NCBI GenBank assembly: GCA_012841995.1
Contig: DUTQ01000085.1
Span: forward strand, 1 to 6,062
Reading direction: 5' to 3'
Length of the DNA: 6,062 nt
Origin: Thermoanaerobacterales bacterium
Lineage (GTDB): Bacteria > Bacillota > Thermosediminibacteria > Thermosediminibacterales > Tepidanaerobacteraceae
Shown here: positions 1 through 5,325 of the stretch, one piece after another
How positions within the stretch are numbered: the first letter of the stretch is position 1
How the letters are laid out: every line of letters starts with the position of its first letter
Position numbers and translations under genes: made by a program
The notes under the pieces: model-generated
The model's input: the letters and a program-made list of their open reading frames with translations, nothing else
Database searches by the model: none
What the model was told of the DNA's origin: nothing

Positions 1-7
1 AAGTTCT

Positions 8-38
8 AGGCTACCCCAATAAGTGGGGTGGCCTTTTT
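8..38 (+). terminator. Rho-independent terminator, plus-strand direction
   Basis: An 11-bp stem (8-18 with 24-34) closes a 5-base loop (ATAAG) and runs into TTTTT, then a pyrimidine-rich stretch. One pair (T12 with G30) is a G-U wobble in plus-strand RNA but an A-C mismatch in minus-strand RNA, and the minus side has no U tract. The signal therefore ends transcription coming from the left, from a gene or RNA outside the window that converges on ispA. The 65 bases between it and the ispA stop hold nothing else convincing. Confidence 0.8.
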
Positions 39-103
39 CTCTTGCTTTGCATACTATAATTTTACTCTAACAATCTATACTAAAAACAATTAATTACATT
101 TGT

Positions 104-994
104 TTAATAATTTCGGTTTAGAAGAAAATCGACTAGCTGAATAAAAAAATCATTATTTTTGTATGCTGCTAACAATTGTTTAGCTTCTTTTGAAAGTTTT
201 TCTGCGATTTGTAGTGAGTTTTCATAACCAACAACCTGTGGAAATGTATTTTTCAAGTTTTTTTCATCACTACCTACTGGCTTTCCCAATACTTTTTCGT
301 CTCCAGTGACATCTAGAATATCATCTTTAATTTGAAATATAAGCCCTAATTTCTCTCCAAATTTATCTATTGTATCCAAGTCTTGCGCTTTTGCTTCTGC
401 AAGTCTTGCCCCTGACCAAAGCGATGCTCGAATTAGGCATCCGGTTTTATGTGTATCAATATAAATAAGAGTATCTTTATCAATACGTTTCCCGCATGAT
501 TCAAAATCTACAGTTTGTCCTCCAACCATACCTAAACTTCCGGCAGCTTCTGAAATTTTATCGATAACATCTAATACAGCTACTGCTGAAATCCCTTCAA
601 CCTTAGCATTTTGAGCTATCACTGTAAAAGCGTTAGTTAGCAGTGCATCCCCTGCCAAAAGAGCAATAGCATCACCAAAAACCTTATGACAGGTTGGTTT
701 TCCACGTCTAAAATCATCATCATCCATTAATGGCAAATCATCATGGATCAAAGAATAAGTATGTATCATTTCTATTCCGCATGCTGTAAAAATTGCTTTT
801 TCAGGAGCTAAACCAAAAATTTTTGCTGCTTCTAAAACCATGATTGGTCGTATTCGCTTCCCTCCTGCAAAAGCACTATAACGCATGGCTTCATGGAGTA
901 TTGAAGGATGCTTGTTTTCTGTTGGCAAGACTTTATCAATGGCCTTTTCAATCATAACTGCACTTTGTTTCAAATGATCATTAAATTTATTCAA
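104..994 (-). CDS. ispA: Farnesyl diphosphate synthase (geranyltranstransferase), IspA type
   Basis: A 296-residue prenyltransferase that joins isopentenyl diphosphate to dimethylallyl and then geranyl diphosphate, giving the C15 precursor of undecaprenyl and quinone side chains. Seen: GGKRIRP (44-50, diphosphate binding); the first aspartate-rich motif DDLPLMD (85-91) with the two-residue insertion of bacterial type II enzymes, followed by DDDFRRGKPTCHK; GDALL (115-119); GMVGGQ (155-160); HKTG (182-185); and the second motif DDILD (224-228). Tyrosine five residues before the first motif fits a C15 product. I chose TTG at 994 because GGKR then sits near residue 44, as I recall for B. subtilis, and GGAGG lies upstream; ATG at 1012 or 1015 is the alternative. 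From 994 it overlaps xseB by eight bases. No dxs follows within the window. Confidence 0.96.
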   Translation of the reverse strand: MNKFNDHLKQSAVMIEKAIDKVLPTENKHPSILHEAMRYSAFAGGKRIRPIMVLEAAKIFGLAPEKAIFTACGIEMIHTYSLIHDDLPLMDDDDFRRGKPTCHKVFGDAIALLAGDALLTNAFTVIAQNAKVEGISAVAVLDVIDKISEAAGSLGMVGGQTVDFESCGKRIDKDTLIYIDTHKTGCLIRASLWSGARLAEAKAQDLDTIDKFGEKLGLIFQIKDDILDVTGDEKVLGKPVGSDEKNLKNTFPQVVGYENSLQIAEKLSKEAKQLLAAYKNNDFFIQLVDFLLNRNY

Positions 995-1232
995 TTTTAT
1001 TAATACCTCCATCATCAATTTCCTTACAAAATATATTGCCATTCAAATCCTTTTCTAATATCTCAATTTTTCCTTCTGCTTTATCAAGGATTTTAGAGCA
1101 AATATTAATTAATTTTATACCTTCCTCGAAGAGAGCTAATGATTCATCTAAAGAAAGATTGCCAACCTCTAATTTTTCAGCAATTTCTTCAAGTCTTTTA
1201 ACTGCTTTTTCATATTTAATATCTGATGACAT
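987..1232 (-). CDS. xseB: Exodeoxyribonuclease VII small subunit
   Basis: An 81-residue accessory subunit; several copies bind each XseA and are required for stable, controlled exonuclease VII activity. Almost the whole protein is two charged amphipathic helices carrying the family consensus YEKAVKRLEEIAEKLEVGNL (7-26) and LDESLALFEEGIKL (28-41), followed by KILDKAEGKIEIL and an acidic tail. The start is ATG at 1232, with AAGGTGA ending five bases upstream and containing the xseA stop. A GTG at 1241 is in frame but lies inside that ribosome binding site, so it is unlikely. The tail (residues 61-81) is a little longer than in many relatives, and its coding sequence carries the ribosome binding site of ispA, which may be why it is retained. 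Confidence 0.94.
   Translation of the reverse strand: MSSDIKYEKAVKRLEEIAEKLEVGNLSLDESLALFEEGIKLINICSKILDKAEGKIEILEKDLNGNIFCKEIDDGGINKIE
1006..1010 (-). promoter_or_regulatory. Probable ribosome binding site for ispA inside the end of xseB
   Basis: GGAGG on the minus strand lies 11 bases before TTG at 994. It encodes part of the DDGG in the xseB tail. A weaker AAGGA at 1025-1021 lies five bases before ATG at 1015 and eight before ATG at 1012, giving alternative starts six or seven codons upstream of the TTG. Spacing slightly favours the ATGs, while box strength and family length favour TTG. Confidence 0.5.
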
Positions 1233-1237
1233 TTTAT

Positions 1238-2440
1238 TCACCTTTTTTTAATTTTTTCTTTAACATCGCATATCAAAATACCATCGCAAATTATAACACG
1301 GATTTTATCGTTGGCATCTCCAAGTTTTTTTATAACTTTATTATCTCTTAAGTTAACACATATGCTATAACCTCTATGTAAAATTGCAGTGGGATTTAAA
1401 GCTTTTAATTTAGCAACTACACTTTGAAAACAAGATTTTTTATCATATAATATAGACCACATTTCTTTATTTAGAATCTTTGACATATGATCTAATATCA
1501 ATCTGTGATTATTTATTAAACTTTTGGGCCTTGTAAAAGTTGGTGATCTTTTTATATACTCAAGCTTTTGTCTCCGGATATCTACATAGCTTTTAATAGC
1601 ATTAACTAGTCTTAACCCTAGATTAGTTAATTGTTTTTTTAAAACAGTTTTTTCAGGTATAACCATTTCAGCTGCTGCCGAAGGCGTTGGAGCTCTTTTA
1701 TCTGAAACAAAATCTGCAATAGTGTAATCCGTCTCATGGCCAACAGCTGATATCACAGGGATATTAGAGTTAAAAATAGCCCTCGCTACCTTTTCCTCAT
1801 TAAATGACCAAAGCTCTTCAATAGAACCGCCACCACGTGACACAATTATTACATCAATATCTTTAATTCTATTTAAATCACTAATTCCATTACATATCTC
1901 TTCAGCAGCTCCTCTCCCCTGTACACGAACTGGGGTTATGATTATATTAACATTGCCAAATCTGCGCTTTATGACAGTTAAAATATCTCTGACAGCAGCT
2001 CCTGTAAGAGAAGTAACTAAACCAATTTTTTTAGGTAAAAAAGGAATTTCCTTTTTATTTTCTTGACCAAACAAACCTTCTTTTTCAAGTTTAATTTTCA
2101 GTTTTTCAAAAGCCAGGTGTAAAGCACCTAATCCATCAGGCTGAATTTCCTCAACATAAACTTGATACTGGCCGGCTTTTATAAATACGCTAATATAACC
2201 CAAAACTAAAACTTTCATTCCGTTTTCAGGTAAAAATGGTAGTAGCATATTATAGTTTTTGAACATTATACATCTAATTTGTGCTCTATCGTCTTTTAAG
2301 GTAAAGTACATATGCCCGGATAGATGATGCTTAAAATTTGATATTTCACCTTTTATATAAACTTTTTTGAGGACTTCATTAGAATCAAATAGGTTTTTTA
2401 TTATTTGAGATACTTCACAAACTGTTAAAACAGGCGTCAA
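1238..2440 (-). CDS. xseA: Exodeoxyribonuclease VII large subunit
   Basis: A 400-residue catalytic subunit of exonuclease VII, which degrades single-stranded DNA from both ends without added metal and acts in repair and recombination. An OB-fold nucleic-acid-binding domain lies at about 1-100 (VSQIIKNLF, then IKGEISNFKHHLSGHMYFTL at 29-48). The catalytic core at about 130-265 carries KIGLVTSLTGAAVRD (138-152), SRGGGSIEELWSFNEE (201-216), SAVGHETDYTIADF (231-244) and RAPTPSAAAE (249-258), all family hallmarks. A long helical region (265-340) that usually wraps with XseB follows, then LNPTAILHRGYSI (348-360) and a short C-terminal strand domain. At 400 residues it is shorter than the E. coli protein (about 456) but usual for Clostridia. 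Its TGA stop is embedded in the xseB ribosome binding site, coupling the two subunits. Confidence 0.97.
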   Translation of the reverse strand: MTPVLTVCEVSQIIKNLFDSNEVLKKVYIKGEISNFKHHLSGHMYFTLKDDRAQIRCIMFKNYNMLLPFLPENGMKVLVLGYISVFIKAGQYQVYVEEIQPDGLGALHLAFEKLKIKLEKEGLFGQENKKEIPFLPKKIGLVTSLTGAAVRDILTVIKRRFGNVNIIITPVRVQGRGAAEEICNGISDLNRIKDIDVIIVSRGGGSIEELWSFNEEKVARAIFNSNIPVISAVGHETDYTIADFVSDKRAPTPSAAAEMVIPEKTVLKKQLTNLGLRLVNAIKSYVDIRRQKLEYIKRSPTFTRPKSLINNHRLILDHMSKILNKEMWSILYDKKSCFQSVVAKLKALNPTAILHRGYSICVNLRDNKVIKKLGDANDKIRVIICDGILICDVKEKIKKR

Positions 2441-2446
2441 AGGATT

Positions 2447-2453
2447 CCCTCCT
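2447..2453 (-). promoter_or_regulatory. Ribosome binding site that sets the TTG start of xseA
   Basis: AGGAGGG on the minus strand lies six bases before TTG at 2440 and abuts the nusB stop codon. It is the strongest such site in the window. The residues after TTG (TPVLTVCEVSQIIKNLF) match the usual XseA N-terminus, so the gene starts with TTG despite the weak initiation codon. Confidence 0.8.
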
Positions 2454-2858
2454 TTAGTTTGATGGAGTTTCTTTTGCTATAGAACCCAATACGCCATTTA
2501 TAAATTTATATGAATCATCATCACTGTATTTTTTTGCAATCTCTACGGCTTCATTAATCGAAACACTAACCGGTATTTCATCACAGAATATCATTTCAAA
2601 TATAGCAATTCTCAATATATTTTTATCAGTTCCCGGAAGGCGTTCTAAATTCCAATCAAGAGAATATTTGGTGATGATTTCGTCAATTGTATCTATGTTT
2701 TTTATTATTCCCGAAACATGATTATATACGAAATTCTTTTGTTCCTCACTTACTGGCCGAGTTATTACCATTTCGATTGCATCCTGTGGAGTATTTTCTC
2801 CCACATCTATAGCAAAAAGAATTTTAAATACCCATTCTCTGGCAAGCCTTCTTCCCAA
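2454..2858 (-). CDS. nusB: NusB, transcription antitermination factor
   Basis: A 134-residue all-helical RNA-binding protein. With NusE (ribosomal protein S10) it binds boxA RNA and supports antitermination in rRNA operons. The length is normal for the family. Signatures seen: the N-terminal arginine-rich RRLAREWVFKILFAID (3-18); W and the following NLERLPGTDKNILRIAIFEM (69-88); and IPVSVSINEAVEIAKKYS (95-112) with FINGVLGSIA (118-127). These are the conserved helices of the NusB fold. The start is TTG at 2858, set by AAAGGAG nine bases upstream. The nusB stop TAA overlaps the xseA ribosome binding site, so the two are probably translationally coupled. In B. subtilis folD sits between nusB and xseA; here it is absent. 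Confidence 0.95.
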   Translation of the reverse strand: MGRRLAREWVFKILFAIDVGENTPQDAIEMVITRPVSEEQKNFVYNHVSGIIKNIDTIDEIITKYSLDWNLERLPGTDKNILRIAIFEMIFCDEIPVSVSINEAVEIAKKYSDDDSYKFINGVLGSIAKETPSN

Positions 2859-2867
2859 AAGGTCACA

Positions 2868-2874
2868 CTCCTTT
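2868..2874 (-). promoter_or_regulatory. Ribosome binding site that sets the TTG start of nusB
   Basis: AAAGGAG on the minus strand lies nine bases before TTG at 2858 and overlaps the DUF2273 stop codon. No ATG or GTG lies in frame at a suitable distance, and the residues that follow (GRRLAREW) match the usual N-terminus of NusB, so TTG is the start. Confidence 0.8.
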
Positions 2875-3088
2875 ACCTACCCGGAGGTAATATTTTGTCT
2901 AATACATCTCTTAAACTTTCTTTATTATCAACAATTTTACCAATATAATAACCTATGATAGCACAAAAAACAATAAATATACTTTTAAAAAAGCCAAATA
3001 GTAAAATAGTAATGCCGACTATAACTCCAATTAAAACACCAATTATTTTTCCACTATTTCCCTGCCAATTATCGAAAAAAGAATCCAT
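2873..3088 (-). CDS. DUF2273 family small membrane protein
   Basis: A 71-residue membrane protein of unknown function. After a short polar start (MDSFFDNWQGNSGK) come two hydrophobic helices (about 14-32 and 35-50) with glycine spacing of the GxxxG type (GVLIGVIVG) and the motif IIGYYIGK, then a charged tail ending LDKILPPGR. Glycine-rich tight helix packing and the tail are typical of DUF2273, which repeatedly accompanies amaP and asp23 and probably works in the same membrane complex (inferred from context). The start is uncertain. ATG at 3088 lies 12 bases after AGGAG, longer than usual; TTG at 3097 is only three bases after it and would add three residues. The TAA stop runs straight into the nusB ribosome binding site (TAAAGGAG). 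Confidence 0.85.
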   Translation of the reverse strand: MDSFFDNWQGNSGKIIGVLIGVIVGITILLFGFFKSIFIVFCAIIGYYIGKIVDNKESLRDVLDKILPPGR

Positions 3089-3104
3089 GATAAACAATCA
3101 CTCC

Positions 3105-3641
3105 TTATTTAACCGCCCTTTGTTTTTGGGGATTAAATATATTGTCTATACTTATGCAAACTTCTTTTACAGTTATACCTGTATGAGTTTCGATATATTC
3201 TCTCACAGTATTCTGAAGCTCTGATGAAAGTTCTGGAATAACAACGTCTGAAGTTATAACAAGCTTTAAAACTATCACCACATCGTCGTTTTCCATTTGT
3301 ATTTTTACATTCGTATCTTTTATTTTTTCTATGTCTTCAATAACTTTACGCACTAGGTTTTCAATGGCTACTAAAGAAATTTTAACACTACCTACTTCAT
3401 TGGTTCTAATAATAGTTTCGTTATGCTTTTGTGATTTTATTCCAGATAATAAGAATCTAATGCTGAATATTAATAGAACAAATCCCAAAATACCTGCTTC
3501 CCATCTACCATATAACAACACAAAGCCTGTCCAAAATTTTTGGATACTAACCAATTTAAAGGAAAAAGCTATTATAATTAATGATAATAAGGCTATTACA
3601 AGAGTATAAATCGTTAAGATTACTCTGTCAAAAATACTCAT
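3105..3641 (-). CDS. amaP: AmaP, alkaline shock response membrane anchor protein
   Basis: A 178-residue two-pass membrane protein of the AmaP family, which in S. aureus tethers Asp23 to the membrane. Two hydrophobic helices (about 6-28 and 46-66) are separated by a loop containing the family-typical LLYGRWE. The second helix is followed by FLLSGIKSQK (63-72), and the remaining 110 residues are soluble and probably cytosolic. That soluble part resembles a divergent Asp23 domain: GSVKISLVAIENLV (84-97), VVIVLKLVITSDVVIPELS (121-139) and VREYIETHTGITVKEVCISI (146-165) align with the corresponding parts of the neighbouring Asp23. The start is ATG at 3641 with AGGAG nine bases upstream. The stop TAA lies next to the ribosome binding site of the following DUF2273 gene. 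The asp23-amaP-DUF2273 order is recurrent in Firmicutes. Confidence 0.9.
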   Translation of the reverse strand: MSIFDRVILTIYTLVIALLSLIIIAFSFKLVSIQKFWTGFVLLYGRWEAGILGFVLLIFSIRFLLSGIKSQKHNETIIRTNEVGSVKISLVAIENLVRKVIEDIEKIKDTNVKIQMENDDVVIVLKLVITSDVVIPELSSELQNTVREYIETHTGITVKEVCISIDNIFNPQKQRAVK

Positions 3642-3670
3642 ATTTATAGGCTCCTTTCAATGGAAATTAA

Positions 3671-3693
3671 CCCCCTGAAATTAAGTCAGGGGG
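3671..3693 (-). terminator. GC-rich hairpin between asp23 and amaP, possible attenuator or mRNA-stabilising stem
   Basis: A perfect 8-bp inverted repeat (CCCCCTGA at 3671-3678 and TCAGGGGG at 3686-3693) encloses a 7-base loop. It begins six bases after the asp23 stop and stands out in an AT-rich region. On the minus-strand RNA it is followed by TTAATTTCC, too poor in U for an efficient intrinsic terminator. It is therefore more likely to cause partial termination or to protect the 3' end of an asp23 message, which would make Asp23 more abundant than AmaP and the downstream products. The hairpin is seen directly; its role is inferred. Confidence 0.6.
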
Positions 3694-3699
3694 CATCTA

Positions 3700-4089
3700 T
3701 TATTTCACATTAGAATCCTCATGCTTTGAAGGTTGCCCAAAATCAACGCCTTGAATGTGTATATTTACTTCAACAACTGAAAGACCTGTCATATTTTCAA
3801 TCGCTTTCTTCACATTTTCCTGTACATTCCAAGCAACTTCCGGAATTCTAACACCATAATCTACGATAATATATAAATCAATAGCTGTTTCTTTTTCACC
3901 AACTTCAACCTTAACGCCCTTTAAAAGGTTTTTCCGTCCTAATATTTCTGTAATTCCACCTGCGATGCCCCCACTCATGCCAGCAACTCCATCAACTTCT
4001 GTTGCTGCAAGTCCTGCTATCACTCCTACTACTTCATCTGCTATTTTTATAGTTCCCTTTTCATTAAGGTTTTCTATTTTTTCATCCAT
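3700..4089 (-). CDS. Asp23/Gls24 family envelope stress response protein (YqhY-like)
   Basis: A 129-residue soluble protein of the Asp23/Gls24 (DUF322) family. In Staphylococcus aureus Asp23 is abundant and is held at the membrane by AmaP; in B. subtilis the relative YqhY is encoded beside accBC and nusB. Family signatures seen: GTIKIADEVVGVIAGLAATE (12-31), the glycine-rich loop VDGVAGMSGG (32-41), KGVKVEVGE (57-65), the strand DLYIIVDYGVRIPEVA (71-86), and the closing helix-strand VKKAIENMTGLSVVEVNIHI (93-112). There is no signal peptide or membrane helix, so it should be cytosolic. The start is ATG at 4089, preceded by GGAGGG at seven bases. It is the first gene after the internal promoter, with its presumed anchor amaP next. 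The family is certain; the precise role (envelope stress or lipid synthesis control) is not shown by the sequence. Confidence 0.93.
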   Translation of the reverse strand: MDEKIENLNEKGTIKIADEVVGVIAGLAATEVDGVAGMSGGIAGGITEILGRKNLLKGVKVEVGEKETAIDLYIIVDYGVRIPEVAWNVQENVKKAIENMTGLSVVEVNIHIQGVDFGQPSKHEDSNVK

Positions 4090-4124
4090 CTAAATTCCCT
4101 CCAGTTATAACAGACCTTTAAATA

Positions 4125-4153
4125 ATTATAGCAGAAAATATTTTGGTTTACAA
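4125..4153 (-). promoter_or_regulatory. Vegetative (sigma-A type) extended -10 promoter for asp23 and downstream genes
   Basis: On the minus strand TTGTAA (4153-4148) is separated by exactly 17 bases from a perfect TATAAT (4130-4125). TGC directly precedes the -10 box, giving the extended TGnTATAAT form. The predicted transcript start is near 4118, leaving a leader of about 29 bases that contains the GGAGGG ribosome binding site (4102-4097), seven bases before the asp23 ATG. The promoter lies wholly in the spoIIIAH-asp23 gap. It would let the asp23-to-ispA genes be expressed in growing cells, independent of the sporulation operon. No sigma-B-like or sigma-E-like boxes were evident there. Confidence 0.8.
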
Positions 4154-4164
4154 TTATTCTATAA

Positions 4165-4710
4165 CTATTTCCTTTCAATAATAGTAATTTTTTCTATAGG
4201 AATTCCAACAGTTTTTGTTATGATATCAGTAATTTGAGCCACATCTTTTTCTTTAAGGCCTTTAGTCTTGACAACAACATTTGCTACATCGTTTGAAAGA
4301 AATATAACAGCTTCTTCAAAACCTTTTGCTTTAATTAAATTTTCAATAATCATCTCTTTTTCTACTCTTTGTGATAAATCCAATAATTCTTTTTGAGCTT
4401 TATCCTTTGATTGTTGAGCAGTATTTGGATTGTTTATCAATTCTCTCAGATAATCAGCTTCCTGACTTCTCAATCTATCCCTTTCAAGTTTATAATCAAT
4501 GAAGAAGTCACTTTTGTTGCTGTTTGTCTCTGGCACTGCATCACTCCTTTGAGATTCAGCTTGAGAAGTAACTTGTTTTAAATCTGTTTCTGGTGCTTTT
4601 TCATATACTATATTAGGAAAATTGCCTACAAACATTAAATAAATTGAAACAAACAATATACAAATAAAGAAAATTATTAAAAGAATACGCTTTTTAATTA
4701 AAACAGCCAT
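4165..4710 (-). CDS. spoIIIAH: SpoIIIAH, stage III sporulation protein AH
   Basis: A 181-residue bitopic protein whose extracellular domain, in studied sporulators, binds forespore SpoIIQ across the intermembrane space and builds a ring like YscJ/FliF proteins. Seen here: a basic N-terminus (IKKR), one membrane helix (about 8-28), a low-complexity polar linker (about 35-68), a long charged helix with the family pattern FFIDYKLERDRLRSQE (69-84), and a C-terminal ring-building domain (about 112-181) ending PIEKITIIERK. The start is ATG at 4710 with GAGGTG six bases upstream. The frame runs 20 codons further upstream, but those overlap the end of spoIIIAG, contribute no hydrophobic or family-like sequence, and lack a ribosome binding site. 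The gene lies 19 bases after spoIIIAG and is the last of the spoIIIA operon; no terminator follows it. Confidence 0.94.
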   Translation of the reverse strand: MAVLIKKRILLIIFFICILFVSIYLMFVGNFPNIVYEKAPETDLKQVTSQAESQRSDAVPETNSNKSDFFIDYKLERDRLRSQEADYLRELINNPNTAQQSKDKAQKELLDLSQRVEKEMIIENLIKAKGFEEAVIFLSNDVANVVVKTKGLKEKDVAQITDIITKTVGIPIEKITIIERK

Positions 4711-4729
4711 TTTCTTCACCTCAATTGTA

Positions 4730-5323
4730 TTATTTTTCAAATACTTGAATCTTGTAAACTGGTAAATCAAGTAGAGTTGCTGTTGCTTTTGTTAGTTTCT
4801 CAACAACTTTTGAAGAACACGCCCCTTCGGCGACAATCAGAACTCCCTTGACATCCGGTGTTATTTTCTTTAAAACTACAAGCTCCTCATTCCCACCTTT
4901 TTTCACCGTAACAAGTTGGCTATTATTTTGATTTTCAGTTATACTTCTAATACCTCCTTCATTATCTTTTTCCTCTGTAATTCTTGAGCTATCTTGGACA
5001 TTAAAAGCAGGCTCAATTATCTCCTCGTTTTCTAATGTAATGACTACATTGACATCGCCGGCCCCGTTTATCTCTTTTAATATTTGCGATAATTTTTCCT
5101 CAAGTTCGTCTTTATAAGATTTATTGTCAATTGTTTGTTTTTGCTGCAAAGGCGGATCTAAATTTTCATTTGAGTCTTTAAAACTATCACTTGTATTTAT
5201 CACCTTATAAAAAGACAATATAATAAATCCAATTATAAAAATCAAAATAAACGCCAAAATAGGTTTATTTTTTGTTTTTTTTAACGTATCAAATAAATGC
5301 TTTGGTTTAATTTGCTCTTCCAA
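4730..5323 (-). CDS. spoIIIAG: SpoIIIAG, stage III sporulation protein AG
   Basis: A 197-residue ring component of the sporulation channel in the outer forespore membrane. Residues 1-20 are cytosolic and basic, 21-39 form one membrane helix, 45-70 a polar linker, and 70-197 the intermembrane ring-building domain. Family signatures are seen: LEEKLSQILKEINGAGDVNVVITLE (in two parts, 74-85 and 86-98), a variable insertion with GGIRSITE (123-130), and PDVKGVLIVAEGA (156-168). The chosen start is TTG at 5323, because GGGAGG lies seven bases upstream of it. The in-frame ATG at 5338 would add only MGGIN, overlaps the ribosome binding site, and has no such site of its own. Translation is probably coupled to spoIIIAF, whose stop is two bases away. 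It is somewhat shorter than the B. subtilis protein (about 229 residues). The family call is secure; the start is likely but inferred. Confidence 0.93.
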   Translation of the reverse strand: MEEQIKPKHLFDTLKKTKNKPILAFILIFIIGFIILSFYKVINTSDSFKDSNENLDPPLQQKQTIDNKSYKDELEEKLSQILKEINGAGDVNVVITLENEEIIEPAFNVQDSSRITEEKDNEGGIRSITENQNNSQLVTVKKGGNEELVVLKKITPDVKGVLIVAEGACSSKVVEKLTKATATLLDLPVYKIQVFEK

Positions 5324-5325
5324 AT

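Noticed and set aside
84..105. Inverted repeat AAACAA / TTGTTT at the ispA stop, as a minus-strand terminator.
   Set aside because: The stem is only six bases, mostly A-T, with a 10-base loop; too weak to call.
2037..2056. Palindrome AAAAAGGA-ATT-TCCTTTTT within xseA.
   Set aside because: It lies in conserved coding sequence (the EIPFLPKKIG region), is A-T rich, and is explained by lysine and phenylalanine codons.
2112..2130. Short inverted repeat AGGTG / CACCT in xseA.
   Set aside because: Five-base stem inside a conserved gene with no flanking signal.
2955..3224. Plus-strand open frame spanning the DUF2273 gene and the end of amaP.
   Set aside because: It covers two well-supported minus-strand genes and their junction and resembles no known family.
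4711..4770. Twenty-codon N-terminal extension of spoIIIAH.
   Set aside because: It overlaps the spoIIIAG end, lacks a ribosome binding site, and the family N-terminus begins just before the membrane helix at ATG 4710.
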